This document shows, piece by piece, positions 7,993 through 15,196 of a stretch of 33,645 nt of DNA; the first letter of the stretch is position 1; each line of letters begins with the position of its first letter. Source of the stretch: DTU049 sp033809015 (GTDB lineage Bacteria; Bacteroidota; Bacteroidia; Bacteroidales; DTU049); contig JAPXMM010000008.1 of assembly GCA_033809015.1 (NCBI GenBank), forward strand, positions 1 to 33,645. Reading direction: 5' to 3'. The position numbers and the translations under genes are program-made. The notes under the pieces are model-generated. The model was not told the origin of the DNA, did not search any database, and saw only the letters and a list, made by a program, of their open reading frames with translations.

Positions 7993-8624
7993 AAAAAATT
8001 TTCTTAATCTTTATATTTATAATATCAATAATTTCATCTTCATGCATAAAAATCGAAGAGTATATTTCTATTAATGCAGACGGCATAGGATATTATAAAA
8101 TCAAATTAGACCTCTCCAATATAGCTATGTTTAGCCAAGTCATGAACTCGCCTTCAGATAAAATAGCTGACGAAATTCAATATTATGTAGATAACATAAG
8201 AGCTATCAAAGGCATTACTAATGTTAATTTTGCTCATTCTGAAAAATTTATTGAAATATCTTTCAATTTCGAAAATACTAGAGCTTTTAAACGTGTTTTA
8301 AAAACAATAACAGACAATCAATTTAATATTTTAATTCCTAATTATATTAAAATTACTAATAATAAAATAGTAAAAAAAGATATTTCACCATATATACAAA
8401 AATTTATAGAATATTCAGATAAATTACAAAAAAACTATAATATTACTCTCAATGATTATACACTGGGATTAATAAATTTTAATACATATATAGTTACGCC
8501 AGAGGAGATAAAACAGGTATCACACCCATTAGCAAATAAATCAGGCGATAATGAAGTAGTACTAAAAACTAATTTAAGAGAGCTAAAATATGGGTTTGAT
8601 AATAAAATAAAAGTAAAGTTTTAA
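7989..8624 (+). CDS. Lipoprotein of unknown function
   Basis: Predicted 211-residue lipoprotein; the signal peptide ends in SSSC (Cys19). The first mature segment, IEEYISINADGIGYYKIKLDLS, looks like the start of the LppM/DUF3153-type beta domain found in bacterial lipoproteins with 'hxxxhxhxxdGsgxhxhxhx' strands, but the match is too weak to name. The remainder is mixed alpha/beta with a Lys-rich C-terminus. It overlaps the DUF4197 gene by 4 bases and is followed by the IS element, which begins about 12 bases after the stop. I do not recognise a function. Confidence 0.8.
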   Translation: MKKIFLIFIFIISIISSSCIKIEEYISINADGIGYYKIKLDLSNIAMFSQVMNSPSDKIADEIQYYVDNIRAIKGITNVNFAHSEKFIEISFNFENTRAFKRVLKTITDNQFNILIPNYIKITNNKIVKKDISPYIQKFIEYSDKLQKNYNITLNDYTLGLINFNTYIVTPEEIKQVSHPLANKSGDNEVVLKTNLRELKYGFDNKIKVKF

Positions 8625-8635
8625 TATTATCAAAA

Positions 8636-8680
8636 TGAGAAGGGGTAAGTTAAATAATTAACATTACTATGTTATACTTT
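8636..8680 (+). repeat. Left terminal inverted repeat of the IS
   Basis: Imperfect match to the complement of 9735-9774: the TGAG-G-run-TARGTYAAA outer part and an inner TATGTTATA are conserved. Confidence 0.7.
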
Positions 8681-8709
8681 AAAACATTTATTGTTTCAAT
8701 AAAAATTAT

Positions 8710-8717
8710 TAATTTTG
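8710..8717 (+). promoter_or_regulatory. -7 promoter box of the transposase gene
   Basis: TAatTTTG, 16 bases before the transposase ATG at 8734 and inside the IS. Confidence 0.45.
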
Positions 8718-8733
8718 TCCAAATTCTAAAATT

Positions 8734-9726
8734 ATGAAAGAATTATTAGAAAATATCGATAAATACTTGGCTTTGCCCAAGGATCATAAACGAGATTTTT
8801 TAGATCAGCTATATCAATATTTAGTAAATAACAATGCTAATGCAGTAGATTACCAAAAGGTAAAAATCCAATCTACCGCAGCTATCTGCCCAGACTGCAG
8901 AAGTGAAAATGTCATCAAAGCGGGTAAAAGAAATGGCAGACAAGTTTACAAATGTAAAACCTGCGGTTATAATTTTCGTGAAACAGCTCGTACCTTTGTC
9001 TATCGCATGAGAAAATATCCACTAATGCTCGACTATATGAGATGTATGCTAGAAGGTAAAAGTCTACGAGCTTGTGCTGATGAAGTTGGCATTTGTCTGA
9101 AAACCAGCTTTGAATGGCGACACAAAATATTAGCTGCTATCAGATCATTAGAAGGTGGAATAAGCTTCTCTGGTATTGTAGAAGCTGATGAGCTGCTAAT
9201 GAACTATTCAGAGAAAGGTAGAAAATATAAAAACAAAGAGGAATATCAACGAGCTAAAAAGAAAAAACATCCCAAGGTAGCAGTATTAGTCGTAACAGAC
9301 AGAGAAGGGAATTTACTTTTCAAACAGGTTGGAGAGAAAAAAGTGAAAAATGAGCAATTGAGAGAAGAGCTAAAAAATAGATTATCGGAGAGTAATCTTA
9401 TATGTGTGAAACCAAAGAAAGAGTTCAGAAAAGCAGTGAAAAGTTTACAAAGTAAAAAAGTAATAGTAAACAAAAAACAAGTGAAACGAGGTATATACAG
9501 TGTCAAGATAGTAGAGAGCAAAATAAGTGATTTCAAGGTGTGGATGAGTAGATTTCACGGAGTAGCTACGAAGTACTTACAGAGCTACTTGATGTGGTTT
9601 GTGATAATGAATAAATATTTAAAAGAGTTGATAGATCCAGACATTGGTAGACTACTGAACTTGTCATCACATGACAGATGGGCGTGGGACAAGTATAGAG
9701 AGTTAGTTAGTCAAAGATATGATTAA
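8734..9726 (+). CDS. IS1595-family transposase, possibly with altered catalytic residues
   Basis: Protein of 330 residues. A zinc ribbon is clear (CPDC at 52-55, CKTC at 74-77), followed by a helix-turn-helix-like stretch (SLRACADEVGICLKTSFEWR, 110-129) and the ISXO2-like core starting IVEADE (148-153), whose Asp152 would be the first catalytic acid. WMSRFHGVATKYLQSYLMWF (270-289) is the conserved family tail. By my recollection of the family, the second Asp lies in an LCTDSHRSY-like motif and the third position in a VNNLHSRLK-like motif. Here these read ICVKPKKEF (223-231) and VESKISDFK (260-268), so both residues appear lost although the frame is intact. It may be inactive or a diverged subgroup. 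Confidence 0.88.
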   Translation: MKELLENIDKYLALPKDHKRDFLDQLYQYLVNNNANAVDYQKVKIQSTAAICPDCRSENVIKAGKRNGRQVYKCKTCGYNFRETARTFVYRMRKYPLMLDYMRCMLEGKSLRACADEVGICLKTSFEWRHKILAAIRSLEGGISFSGIVEADELLMNYSEKGRKYKNKEEYQRAKKKKHPKVAVLVVTDREGNLLFKQVGEKKVKNEQLREELKNRLSESNLICVKPKKEFRKAVKSLQSKKVIVNKKQVKRGIYSVKIVESKISDFKVWMSRFHGVATKYLQSYLMWFVIMNKYLKELIDPDIGRLLNLSSHDRWAWDKYRELVSQRYD

Positions 9727-9734
9727 CATACTTT

Positions 9735-9774
9735 TAAATATAACATAAATTAACTCTTTGACCTACCCCCCTCA
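9735..9774 (-). repeat. Right terminal inverted repeat of the IS
   Basis: Complement of this stretch starts TGAGGGGGGTAGGTCAAAGA and matches the left end with small gaps. Confidence 0.7.
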
Positions 9775-9808
9775 CATATTTACATCACTTCAATTTATTA
9801 TAAATTCC

Positions 9809-10819
9809 CTATTTTATTATATATTTTTCAAATCCCTGTGAATACTTAATATCAAACGTATCTTGTTTTGAAAATATGAAATATACTTCGCAGTTATTAT
9901 TATTTTTAATAAATCTCATTGTACTGTCTACTCCCATTATCATATAAGCGGTGGCCAAGGCATCTGCCTCTGTGCATGAAGCTGTTATAACTGATACACT
10001 TAATATGTTTGATGCAATCGGGAACCCTGTTTGTGGATTTATTATGTGGTTTACTCTTTTGTTTGCTGAGTTGTGATACTTCCTAGTTACTCCAGATGTT
10101 ACTATTGCAGCATTTTCTACCTTTACTTTAGTTAAAACTTCTTGTGGACTATATATACTGACTGGTGGTTTTTCTATTCCTACCGTCCATGGTTTACCAT
10201 TTGTGTGACTACCTTTAGCATATATTTCACCACCGATTTCTATTAAATAATTTTCTATTTTTAGCGAATCAAATATTTTAGCTAGTTTATCTACTGTATA
10301 TCCACTGGCTATTGCATTAAAATCCAAATAATATTTTTTTGGTTTTGTTATAATTTTTTTATTACTGTCTAATTTGATTGAATCCAGAACAGTGAATTTT
10401 AATAATTCTAATACATAGCCAGTATCTATTATATTTGAACCTTTATCTTTTAAAAAACCATAATATTTTACTAATGGACCTATAGCTGGATTAAATGCTC
10501 CGTTTGTTAAATGATACATTTCTTTACTTTTTTTCAATAGATTTATAAAGTCTTTGCTAGGATTTATTAGTGTATCTTTTGTATTGAATGTGCTAATCTC
10601 TGATGAATCATTGAAAACCGAAGCTACCATATCTATGTGTTGCAGAGTAGAATCAATAATTTTGTTTAATTTTTTTTCAAAATTATTATTTTGCTTGGCG
10701 TAAAAAATAATATTATAAGTAGAGCCTTGAGTCTCGCCTTGATATACATATTTTTTATTTGTGCAACCTAAAGAAACAAATAATAGTATAACTGATATAA
10801 TTAAAATTTTTGTTTTCAT
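9809..10819 (-). CDS. apbE: FAD:protein FMN transferase (lipoprotein form)
   Basis: Protein of 336 residues with a lipoprotein signal ending in LGC (Cys19). It attaches FMN covalently to Ser/Thr of target flavoproteins such as NQR or RNF subunits. Family motifs run in order: GSTYNI, NDSSEISTFN, GAFNPAIGPLVKY, YLDFNAIASGYTVDKLA, LIEIGGEIYAKG, WTVGIEKP, AIVTSGVTRKYH, HIINPQTGFP and TEADALATAYMIMG (Mg/FAD site). It is divergent from the lipoprotein gene at 10882; the two starts are 62 bases apart. No flavoprotein target is encoded in the window. Confidence 0.95.
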   Translation of the reverse strand: MKTKILIISVILLFVSLGCTNKKYVYQGETQGSTYNIIFYAKQNNNFEKKLNKIIDSTLQHIDMVASVFNDSSEISTFNTKDTLINPSKDFINLLKKSKEMYHLTNGAFNPAIGPLVKYYGFLKDKGSNIIDTGYVLELLKFTVLDSIKLDSNKKIITKPKKYYLDFNAIASGYTVDKLAKIFDSLKIENYLIEIGGEIYAKGSHTNGKPWTVGIEKPPVSIYSPQEVLTKVKVENAAIVTSGVTRKYHNSANKRVNHIINPQTGFPIASNILSVSVITASCTEADALATAYMIMGVDSTMRFIKNNNNCEVYFIFSKQDTFDIKYSQGFEKYIIK

Positions 10820-10849
10820 TTTTTTTTGACAAATTTGTAAAAAATTTTA

Positions 10850-10857
10850 TAATTTTG
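10850..10857 (+). promoter_or_regulatory. Promoter of the lipoprotein gene at 10882
   Basis: TAatTTTG with a TTTG (10825-10828) 21 bases upstream, the best match in the window to the two-part Bacteroidota promoter (-33 TTTG, -7 TAnnTTTG). It lies 24 bases before the ATG at 10882, which rules out the earlier ATG at 10810. Confidence 0.6.
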
Positions 10858-10881
10858 GTAAAAATATTAAAAAATAAAAAT

Positions 10882-11526
10882 ATGAAAAAAATCAATTTAC
10901 TTTTAATTTTACTTATAGCTATAATAGGCATATCTTGTGATCAAGATAAAGAGACAGAGGTACCAGAGCCTGCAGGTATATTTTTCAGAGCTACTATAGA
11001 TGGAAATACAAAAACTTTGACTGAAGGGGTAAATGGTTATGTAGTACAATATTATGATACTTGTTATCCAATAGATACTTTTAATTATTACGAGCCATCT
11101 ATGAAGCTATCACAGGAATCTCAAAATTATTATGTATCTTCTAAAGAAGCTATTAGTTTTACTTTTAAAAATTTATTTGTCTTCCATGATTCTATTACAA
11201 ATAAAGATTCTATCTTAGGTGTATATCTTAATAGACATCGTGTGATTCCTTTATATTCTAATTTATATGCCGATAGTTTATCAAAAGGTGGTTTAAATAT
11301 TGTTTGGCGTGATGCTAATGGTAAAGAATGGGAAAGTGGATTGGGCACTCAAACAAGTACTGTATCTGTAGATACTCTATTAATTGTTCGCAAACCTGGT
11401 ATGACTAGTGAATATAAATTATATCTTACTTTTGATTGTAAACTTTATGCCCTAGGCACTACTGCCTATAAAGAAATCAAAGATGGTCATGCCCGTATTT
11501 CTATTCGTAATACTTGCTTTTATTGA
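10882..11526 (+). CDS. Lipoprotein of unknown function
   Basis: Predicted 214-residue lipoprotein. The frame opens at 10810, but the signal peptide starts at the ATG at 10882 (MKKINLLLILLIAIIGISC, Cys19), downstream of a good promoter box. The mature protein begins with an acidic Pro-rich linker (DQDKETEVPEPAG) and continues as alternating short strands (FFRATIDGNTKTL, VSVDTLLIVRKPG, YKLYLTFDCKLYALG), consistent with a small secreted beta-sandwich. The C-terminus, HARISIRNTCFY, has a Cys that could pair with the other Cys in the barrel. I recognise no family. The convergent repeat follows 4 bases after its stop. Confidence 0.8.
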   Translation: MKKINLLLILLIAIIGISCDQDKETEVPEPAGIFFRATIDGNTKTLTEGVNGYVVQYYDTCYPIDTFNYYEPSMKLSQESQNYYVSSKEAISFTFKNLFVFHDSITNKDSILGVYLNRHRVIPLYSNLYADSLSKGGLNIVWRDANGKEWESGLGTQTSTVSVDTLLIVRKPGMTSEYKLYLTFDCKLYALGTTAYKEIKDGHARISIRNTCFY

Positions 11527-11530
11527 TTTT

Positions 11531-11905
11531 TTAAATAGGCGTTAAAATATCAAATTTCCCTAATAGTTTTTGTAATGATAGAATACGCCAATTTTAATTT
11601 TCAGCTCTTATTAATATCGCATTGGGAAATGATTGGCTATAAAACAAGCAAGCAGCGTAAGAAAAAAGGGGTTACACTGTTTGAGCAAGCTAAAGCTTGC
11701 GAGTTTGTAAACCCCAATGGATGTTTGCGTAATTTTATCAAATCATTTCCCCAGCGGAGATTTTTATTTGATTCTTTCTTTTCATAGTTGGAAAAGAAAG
11801 AATTTATAGGAAAATTATATTAAAAAACAAATTAAAATTTTACAGAATATAGTTATTAACAGTAAAATCATAGTAAAAATTTAGTTATTAATTAAGCGCC
11901 TAAAT
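11531..11905 (+). repeat. Convergent-junction repeat, long form, copy 3
   Basis: The most complete copy. The left end (AAATAGGCGTTAAAATAT) and right end (GTTATTAATTAAGCGCCTAA) are imperfect inverted repeats. The core is a nested stem-loop: GGGAAATGATT (11624-11634) pairs with AATCATTTCCC (11741-11751), ATAAAA (11639-11644) with TTTTAT (11733-11738), GGGGTT (11668-11673) with AACCCC (11710-11715), and GCAAGCT (11685-11691) with AGCTTGC (11694-11700). CCAGCGGAGATTTTTATT follows, then a separate 13-bp hairpin. Confidence 0.8.
11771..11803. terminator. Perfect 13-bp hairpin, candidate bidirectional terminator
   Basis: ATTCTTTCTTTTC (11771-11783) and GAAAAGAAAGAAT (11791-11803) are exact complements around a 7-base loop. 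It lies between the convergent lipoprotein and rlmD genes, inside copy 3 of the repeat. T-rich sequence lies on the 5' side on the plus strand, so it reads better as a terminator for the minus-strand gene. Confidence 0.6.
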
Positions 11906-11908
11906 AAA

Positions 11909-13300
11909 TTATTTTTTTAAAGATAGTTTTACTAAATTTTCTACATGTGCAGTCTGTGGAAACATATCATATGGTTGTGTCAATGTAATCTCATAATTGT
12001 CTAATAACAGTGATATATCTCTAGCTTGTGTGGCTGCATTACAACTAAGGTAAATAATTGTTTTTGGTTTTATAATATTTATATTTTCAATTATTTTTTT
12101 GTTTAATCCACTGCGCGGTGGATCTAGAAATATAATATCTGGTTTGGTAATATTTTGTGTAGATATGATCTTGTCTACATCTCCAGTAAAAAATTCCACA
12201 TTATTTATATTATTGTTTTTAGCATTTTCTCGTGCAGCAACTATGGCTTGTGGCACAGATTCTATACCAATGACCTTTTGGGCTTGTCTGGCTGCAAATA
12301 GTGCTATAGTGCCAGTGCCACAATATAGATCCCAAGCTATTTCATTAGAATTAATTTGAGAAATTTCTATCATTTTTTTATAAATTATCTCTGATTGATC
12401 TGGATTGATTTGAAAAAAAGAAAATGGACTTATCTGAAATTTAAAATTATCTAAGATTTCTGTTAAAAATTTATCTCCATGTACATTGATGGCTTCTAAT
12501 CCATCTGTAGAATCATTTAATCTTTTACTAATGGCATAATTCCACGAGACATTTGGAAATAGTTCTATTAATTGGTTTAATAATTTTTCGATATTTGAAT
12601 TATATTCAGATATTACAATTATAGCCATCCAATGGTTAGCTCTATTATTTCTTAAAATTAATGCACGGAGGATACCTTGCTGTATTTTTCTGTTGTAATA
12701 TGGTATATTGAGTGATTTGCTAATTTCGAATACTTGATTTCTGATTTTATTATGAAATAAATCCATTAGATGACATTCTTCTACATTAAATATCCTGTCA
12801 AATCTCTCTGGCACATGATAACCTAAGGCTCTCAAATCTTTATTAATATCTTCACTGTCCTCATTATTATAAATCCATCTTTTATCAGTAAAAGAGTATT
12901 CTAGCTTATTGCGATAATAAAATATTTTATTACTTGGTGCTACTGGAGGGACACAATTTTTCATATGCAAAATTTTGAAAAAAGCGTCTTCCACTTGTGC
13001 ATGTTTTGCTAAGAGCTGATACTGATAATCTAAATGTTGCCATCTACATCCTCCACATATATTGTAATGCAGACATCGTGGATCTACTCTATAAGAACTG
13101 CTTTTTTTGATATTTATAGCTAAAGCATCAAAATAGTTTTTATAATCTTTTATAATTTTAGCGTCAATGATATCTCCAGGAGCTACTTTAGAGATTAAAC
13201 CTACTTTATTATTATATTTAATAATACATTTACCATCAGAGGCGAAGCCTTCGACAATAATATTTTCAATTATTTTACCTGTTAAATCATTTTTAGCCAT
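11909..13300 (-). CDS. rlmD: 23S rRNA (uracil-C5)-methyltransferase, RlmD/RumA type
   Basis: SAM-dependent methyltransferase of 463 residues. The N-terminus is a TRAM RNA-binding domain (IIVEGFASDGKCI...GDIIDAKI, about 14-50). Fe-S cluster cysteines are present as CLHYNICGGC (C-x5-C-x2-C) plus VEEC further on. LYCGTGTIALFAA is the SAM-binding loop, DPPRSGL the substrate motif and YLSCNAATQARD carries the catalytic Cys. RlmD methylates U1939 of 23S rRNA in E. coli; a paralogue of other specificity (RlmC/TrmA-like) cannot be excluded, but the four cysteines favour this class. It follows cdaA by 39 bases on the same strand. Confidence 0.88.
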   Translation of the reverse strand: MAKNDLTGKIIENIIVEGFASDGKCIIKYNNKVGLISKVAPGDIIDAKIIKDYKNYFDALAINIKKSSSYRVDPRCLHYNICGGCRWQHLDYQYQLLAKHAQVEDAFFKILHMKNCVPPVAPSNKIFYYRNKLEYSFTDKRWIYNNEDSEDINKDLRALGYHVPERFDRIFNVEECHLMDLFHNKIRNQVFEISKSLNIPYYNRKIQQGILRALILRNNRANHWMAIIVISEYNSNIEKLLNQLIELFPNVSWNYAISKRLNDSTDGLEAINVHGDKFLTEILDNFKFQISPFSFFQINPDQSEIIYKKMIEISQINSNEIAWDLYCGTGTIALFAARQAQKVIGIESVPQAIVAARENAKNNNINNVEFFTGDVDKIISTQNITKPDIIFLDPPRSGLNKKIIENINIIKPKTIIYLSCNAATQARDISLLLDNYEITLTQPYDMFPQTAHVENLVKLSLKK

Positions 13301-13339
13301 AAATTGAGTGAATTTTAAAAAAAATTAGAAAAAAATGTA

Positions 13340-14146
13340 TTAAATAAGTGATAGTAACTTATTTTGGAACTCTATAGAATTTAGATTATAATACAAAACA
13401 CCTTGATGAGCAATAGATATTGCTCCATTTTGCTCACTAACCACGATAATGACTGCATCAGATTGTTCACTCAATCCTATGGCAGCCCTGTGTCTAGTAC
13501 CTAAGGAAGGATAAAGATCATTAAATTTGGTTTCTTCTGCTAATGGGAATATTGTACGAGCAGCTACTATAGTATCTTTGCGAATGATCATTCCTCCATC
13601 ATGCAGAGGAGTATTTTTGTAAAAAATAGTTTCTATCAATTTTCTATTTACCTCAGAATTAATTATAATACCTGTAGCAATGATGTCTTGTAATACTGTG
13701 TTTTTTTCTATAGCTATCAGAGCACCAAATCCTTCGTGAGATAGGTGCAATGCAGCTTCTACGATTTCATTTACTTTTTCACTGACATCATAATTAGGTA
13801 ATTTGAAAAATAAAAAACGTTTTCTTTCATTTTGATTAAATATTCTAGTTTTCCCCAGTGGAGCTCCTATCATTGATAAGAATCTTTTAATCTCGTTTTG
13901 GAAAACAATAATTAGCATAATTATACCAGCACTAATGAATTGCCCTAGAAAAGCACTGAACATCGGCAAATGAAAAATATTAACAACTTGATAAATAACT
14001 ACGATTAATATTATTCCTAGAAATACTGTAAATGCTATTGTACCACGAATAAGCATATAAAATTCATATATTATCCATGCTACCAGCACTATGTCTATGA
14101 TATCAGTAATACTAAGATGTAATAATTGTCCTAAAATATTCCACAC
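13340..14146 (-). CDS. cdaA: Diadenylate cyclase (c-di-AMP synthase)
   Basis: Membrane-bound CdaA of 268 residues making c-di-AMP from two ATP. Three hydrophobic segments cover about residues 15-85, then the DAC domain runs to about 265. The active-site motifs are LHDGG (181-185) and GTRHRAAIG (216-224), followed by SEQNGAISIAHQG. The first motif is DGG rather than the common DGA, a conservative change. The start is GTG at 14146 (no ATG upstream), preceded by an A-rich leader and a near-match cAatTTTG box. It is upstream of rlmD with a 39-base gap, so probably one operon. No CdaR regulator or phosphodiesterase is adjacent. Confidence 0.92.
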   Translation of the reverse strand: MWNILGQLLHLSITDIIDIVLVAWIIYEFYMLIRGTIAFTVFLGIILIVVIYQVVNIFHLPMFSAFLGQFISAGIIMLIIVFQNEIKRFLSMIGAPLGKTRIFNQNERKRFLFFKLPNYDVSEKVNEIVEAALHLSHEGFGALIAIEKNTVLQDIIATGIIINSEVNRKLIETIFYKNTPLHDGGMIIRKDTIVAARTIFPLAEETKFNDLYPSLGTRHRAAIGLSEQSDAVIIVVSEQNGAISIAHQGVLYYNLNSIEFQNKLLSLI

Positions 14147-14190
14147 AGTTTTTTTGACAAAATTGCAAAAAAAATTTCAATTTTTATTCT

Positions 14191-14198
14191 TATTTTTG
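14191..14198 (+). promoter_or_regulatory. -7 promoter box of tRNA-Val
   Basis: TAttTTTG, 19 bases before the first base of the tRNA, between the tRNA and the divergent cdaA. Confidence 0.5.
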
Positions 14199-14217
14199 CA
14201 AAAAATTTTTTTTTAAA

Positions 14218-14292
14218 GGGTTGTTAGCTCAGTTGGTTTAGAGCGCATGCTTGACAGGCATGAGGCCAGCAGTTCGAGTCTGCTACAACCCA
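14218..14292 (+). tRNA. tRNA-Val (anticodon GAC)
   Basis: Full cloverleaf of 75 bases including the discriminator base. Acceptor stem GGGTTGT (14218-14224) pairs with ACAACCC (14285-14291), discriminator A at 14292. D stem GCTC/GAGC, anticodon stem CATGC/GCATG with loop TTGACAG (anticodon GAC), variable loop AGGCC, T stem AGCAG/CTGCT with loop TTCGAGT. The CCA end is not encoded. A T-rich stretch (14293-14305) follows and could end transcription. Confidence 0.95.
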
Positions 14293-14295
14293 TTT

Positions 14296-14453
14296 TTATT
14301 TTTGTAATAATAGAATACGCTAAAATTAATTTTTTACTATAATAAAACCGCATTGGGAAATTATTTTTAATAAATCAAATTACACCCATAAGAAATATAA
14401 CTAGTACTGATATATTCCTATATTTTAGTTATTTATTAATAGCCTAATTAAAT
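14296..14453 (+). repeat. Convergent-junction repeat, copy 4 (no stem-loop module)
   Basis: Begins TTTTTGTAATAATAGAATACGC and CGCATTGGGAAAT as in copy 3 (11568 onward), and ends TTTTAGTTATTTATTAATAG-CCTAATTAAA, matching the right end of copy 3. The long stem-loop and the CGGAG segment are missing. It fills the gap between tRNA-Val and frr, which converge. Confidence 0.65.
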
Positions 14454-14457
14454 TGAT

Positions 14458-15021
14458 TTATATTTGTAATATTTCCTTTTCTTTCAATTTTATTAAATCA
14501 TCTATTTGCTTCATTGCATTATCTACTATATCCTGGAATTCTTTTTCGCCTTTTTTAATCTCATCTTCTGGTACACCTTCTTTTTCTAGTTTTTTAAGTT
14601 TATCTAGGTATTCTCGACGTACATTTCTTATAGATACTCGAGCTTTTTCTTCTTCTATTTTAGCTAATTTCACATATTCTTTTCTACGTTCTTCAGTTAA
14701 TTGAGGTATATTTATTCTAATTATCTCTCCATTATTAATAGGAGTGAAACCTAAATTAGCATTTAAAATGGCTTTTTCTATAAATGACAAAACAGATTTA
14801 TCCCATGGTTGTATTACTATTGTTTTTGCGTCAGGTATGTTAATACTAGCTATTTGGTTTAGTGGTGTTGGGTTACCATAATAATCGATTTTTATCCCAT
14901 CAAATAAAGATGGATGTGCTTTGCCAGTACGTATTTTAACCAATTCTTTATTAAAAAAACTAATAGTATTATTTAGATTTTCTTCAAATTTTTTCTTTAA
15001 ATCTATTATTCGGTCTTCCAT
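14458..15021 (-). CDS. frr: Ribosome recycling factor
   Basis: 187 residues, normal for RRF. It splits post-termination ribosomes together with EF-G. Conserved segments are present: ELVKIRTGKAHPSLFDGI near 26-43, YYGNPTPLNQIASINIPDA, IQPWDKS, NNGEIIRINIPQLTEERRKEY, and RREYLDKLKKLEK. Residues 1-30 and 105-185 form the three-helix bundle, and about 31-104 the beta domain. A TAatTTTG box lies 12 bases upstream of the ATG. Bacteroidota often have pyrH beside frr; it is not here. Confidence 0.97.
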   Translation of the reverse strand: MEDRIIDLKKKFEENLNNTISFFNKELVKIRTGKAHPSLFDGIKIDYYGNPTPLNQIASINIPDAKTIVIQPWDKSVLSFIEKAILNANLGFTPINNGEIIRINIPQLTEERRKEYVKLAKIEEEKARVSIRNVRREYLDKLKKLEKEGVPEDEIKKGEKEFQDIVDNAMKQIDDLIKLKEKEILQI

Positions 15022-15033
15022 AATATTTTTTTA

Positions 15034-15041
15034 CAAAATTA
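15034..15041 (-). promoter_or_regulatory. -7 promoter box of frr
   Basis: Minus-strand TAatTTTG, 12 bases before the frr ATG at 15021. Confidence 0.5.
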
Positions 15042-15196
15042 AGAATTTTTTTTCTTTTGTCCTTATAAAATCAATTAATCCTTTTTATCTATTTTATATA
15101 GTGGTCTATATATTGAAAGATTAGTTATAGTCTAAAAATTATAAAAATATTACTTTAGAAATACAATTTATTTGTAATTTCATAAACAAAAAAAGA

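Larger units (their letters stand above)
8636..9774 (+). mobile_element. IS1595-family insertion sequence
   Basis: One transposase gene flanked by imperfect terminal inverted repeats. The left end begins TGAGAAGGGGTAAGTTAAAT at 8636; the right end, read inward on the minus strand from 9774, begins TGAGGGGGGTAGGTCAAAGA. Both arms continue to a shared TATGTTATA (near 8669 and 9739) for about 40 bases with small gaps. I find no convincing target-site duplication beside these ends. It sits between two convergent genes (lipoprotein 8624, apbE 9809). Related transposase fragments lie at both window edges. Confidence 0.85.
11527..11908. other. 382-base gene-free convergent gap, occupied by a repeat
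   Basis: The gap between the lipoprotein gene and rlmD is almost entirely the long-form repeat (11531-11905). A 70-codon open frame at 11575-11787 lies inside the stem-loop and is not a gene. Confidence 0.85.

Noticed and set aside
9246..9536. 96-codon minus-strand frame inside the transposase
   Set aside because: Antisense shadow of the Lys-rich transposase coding sequence; its Phe/Leu-rich product has no family match.
8628..9782. 8-bp target-site duplication around the IS
   Set aside because: Flanks TATCAAAA and CATATTTA do not match, and shifting the ends by a few bases gave no better pair.
11575..11787. 70-codon open frame between the lipoprotein gene and rlmD
   Set aside because: It lies entirely within the nested stem-loop repeat, and the equivalent region of other copies is not open. 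No family resemblance.
5740..14453. Repeated segments as a possible CRISPR array
   Set aside because: Copies are kilobases apart, imperfect and of different lengths. There are no regular spacers and no cas genes.
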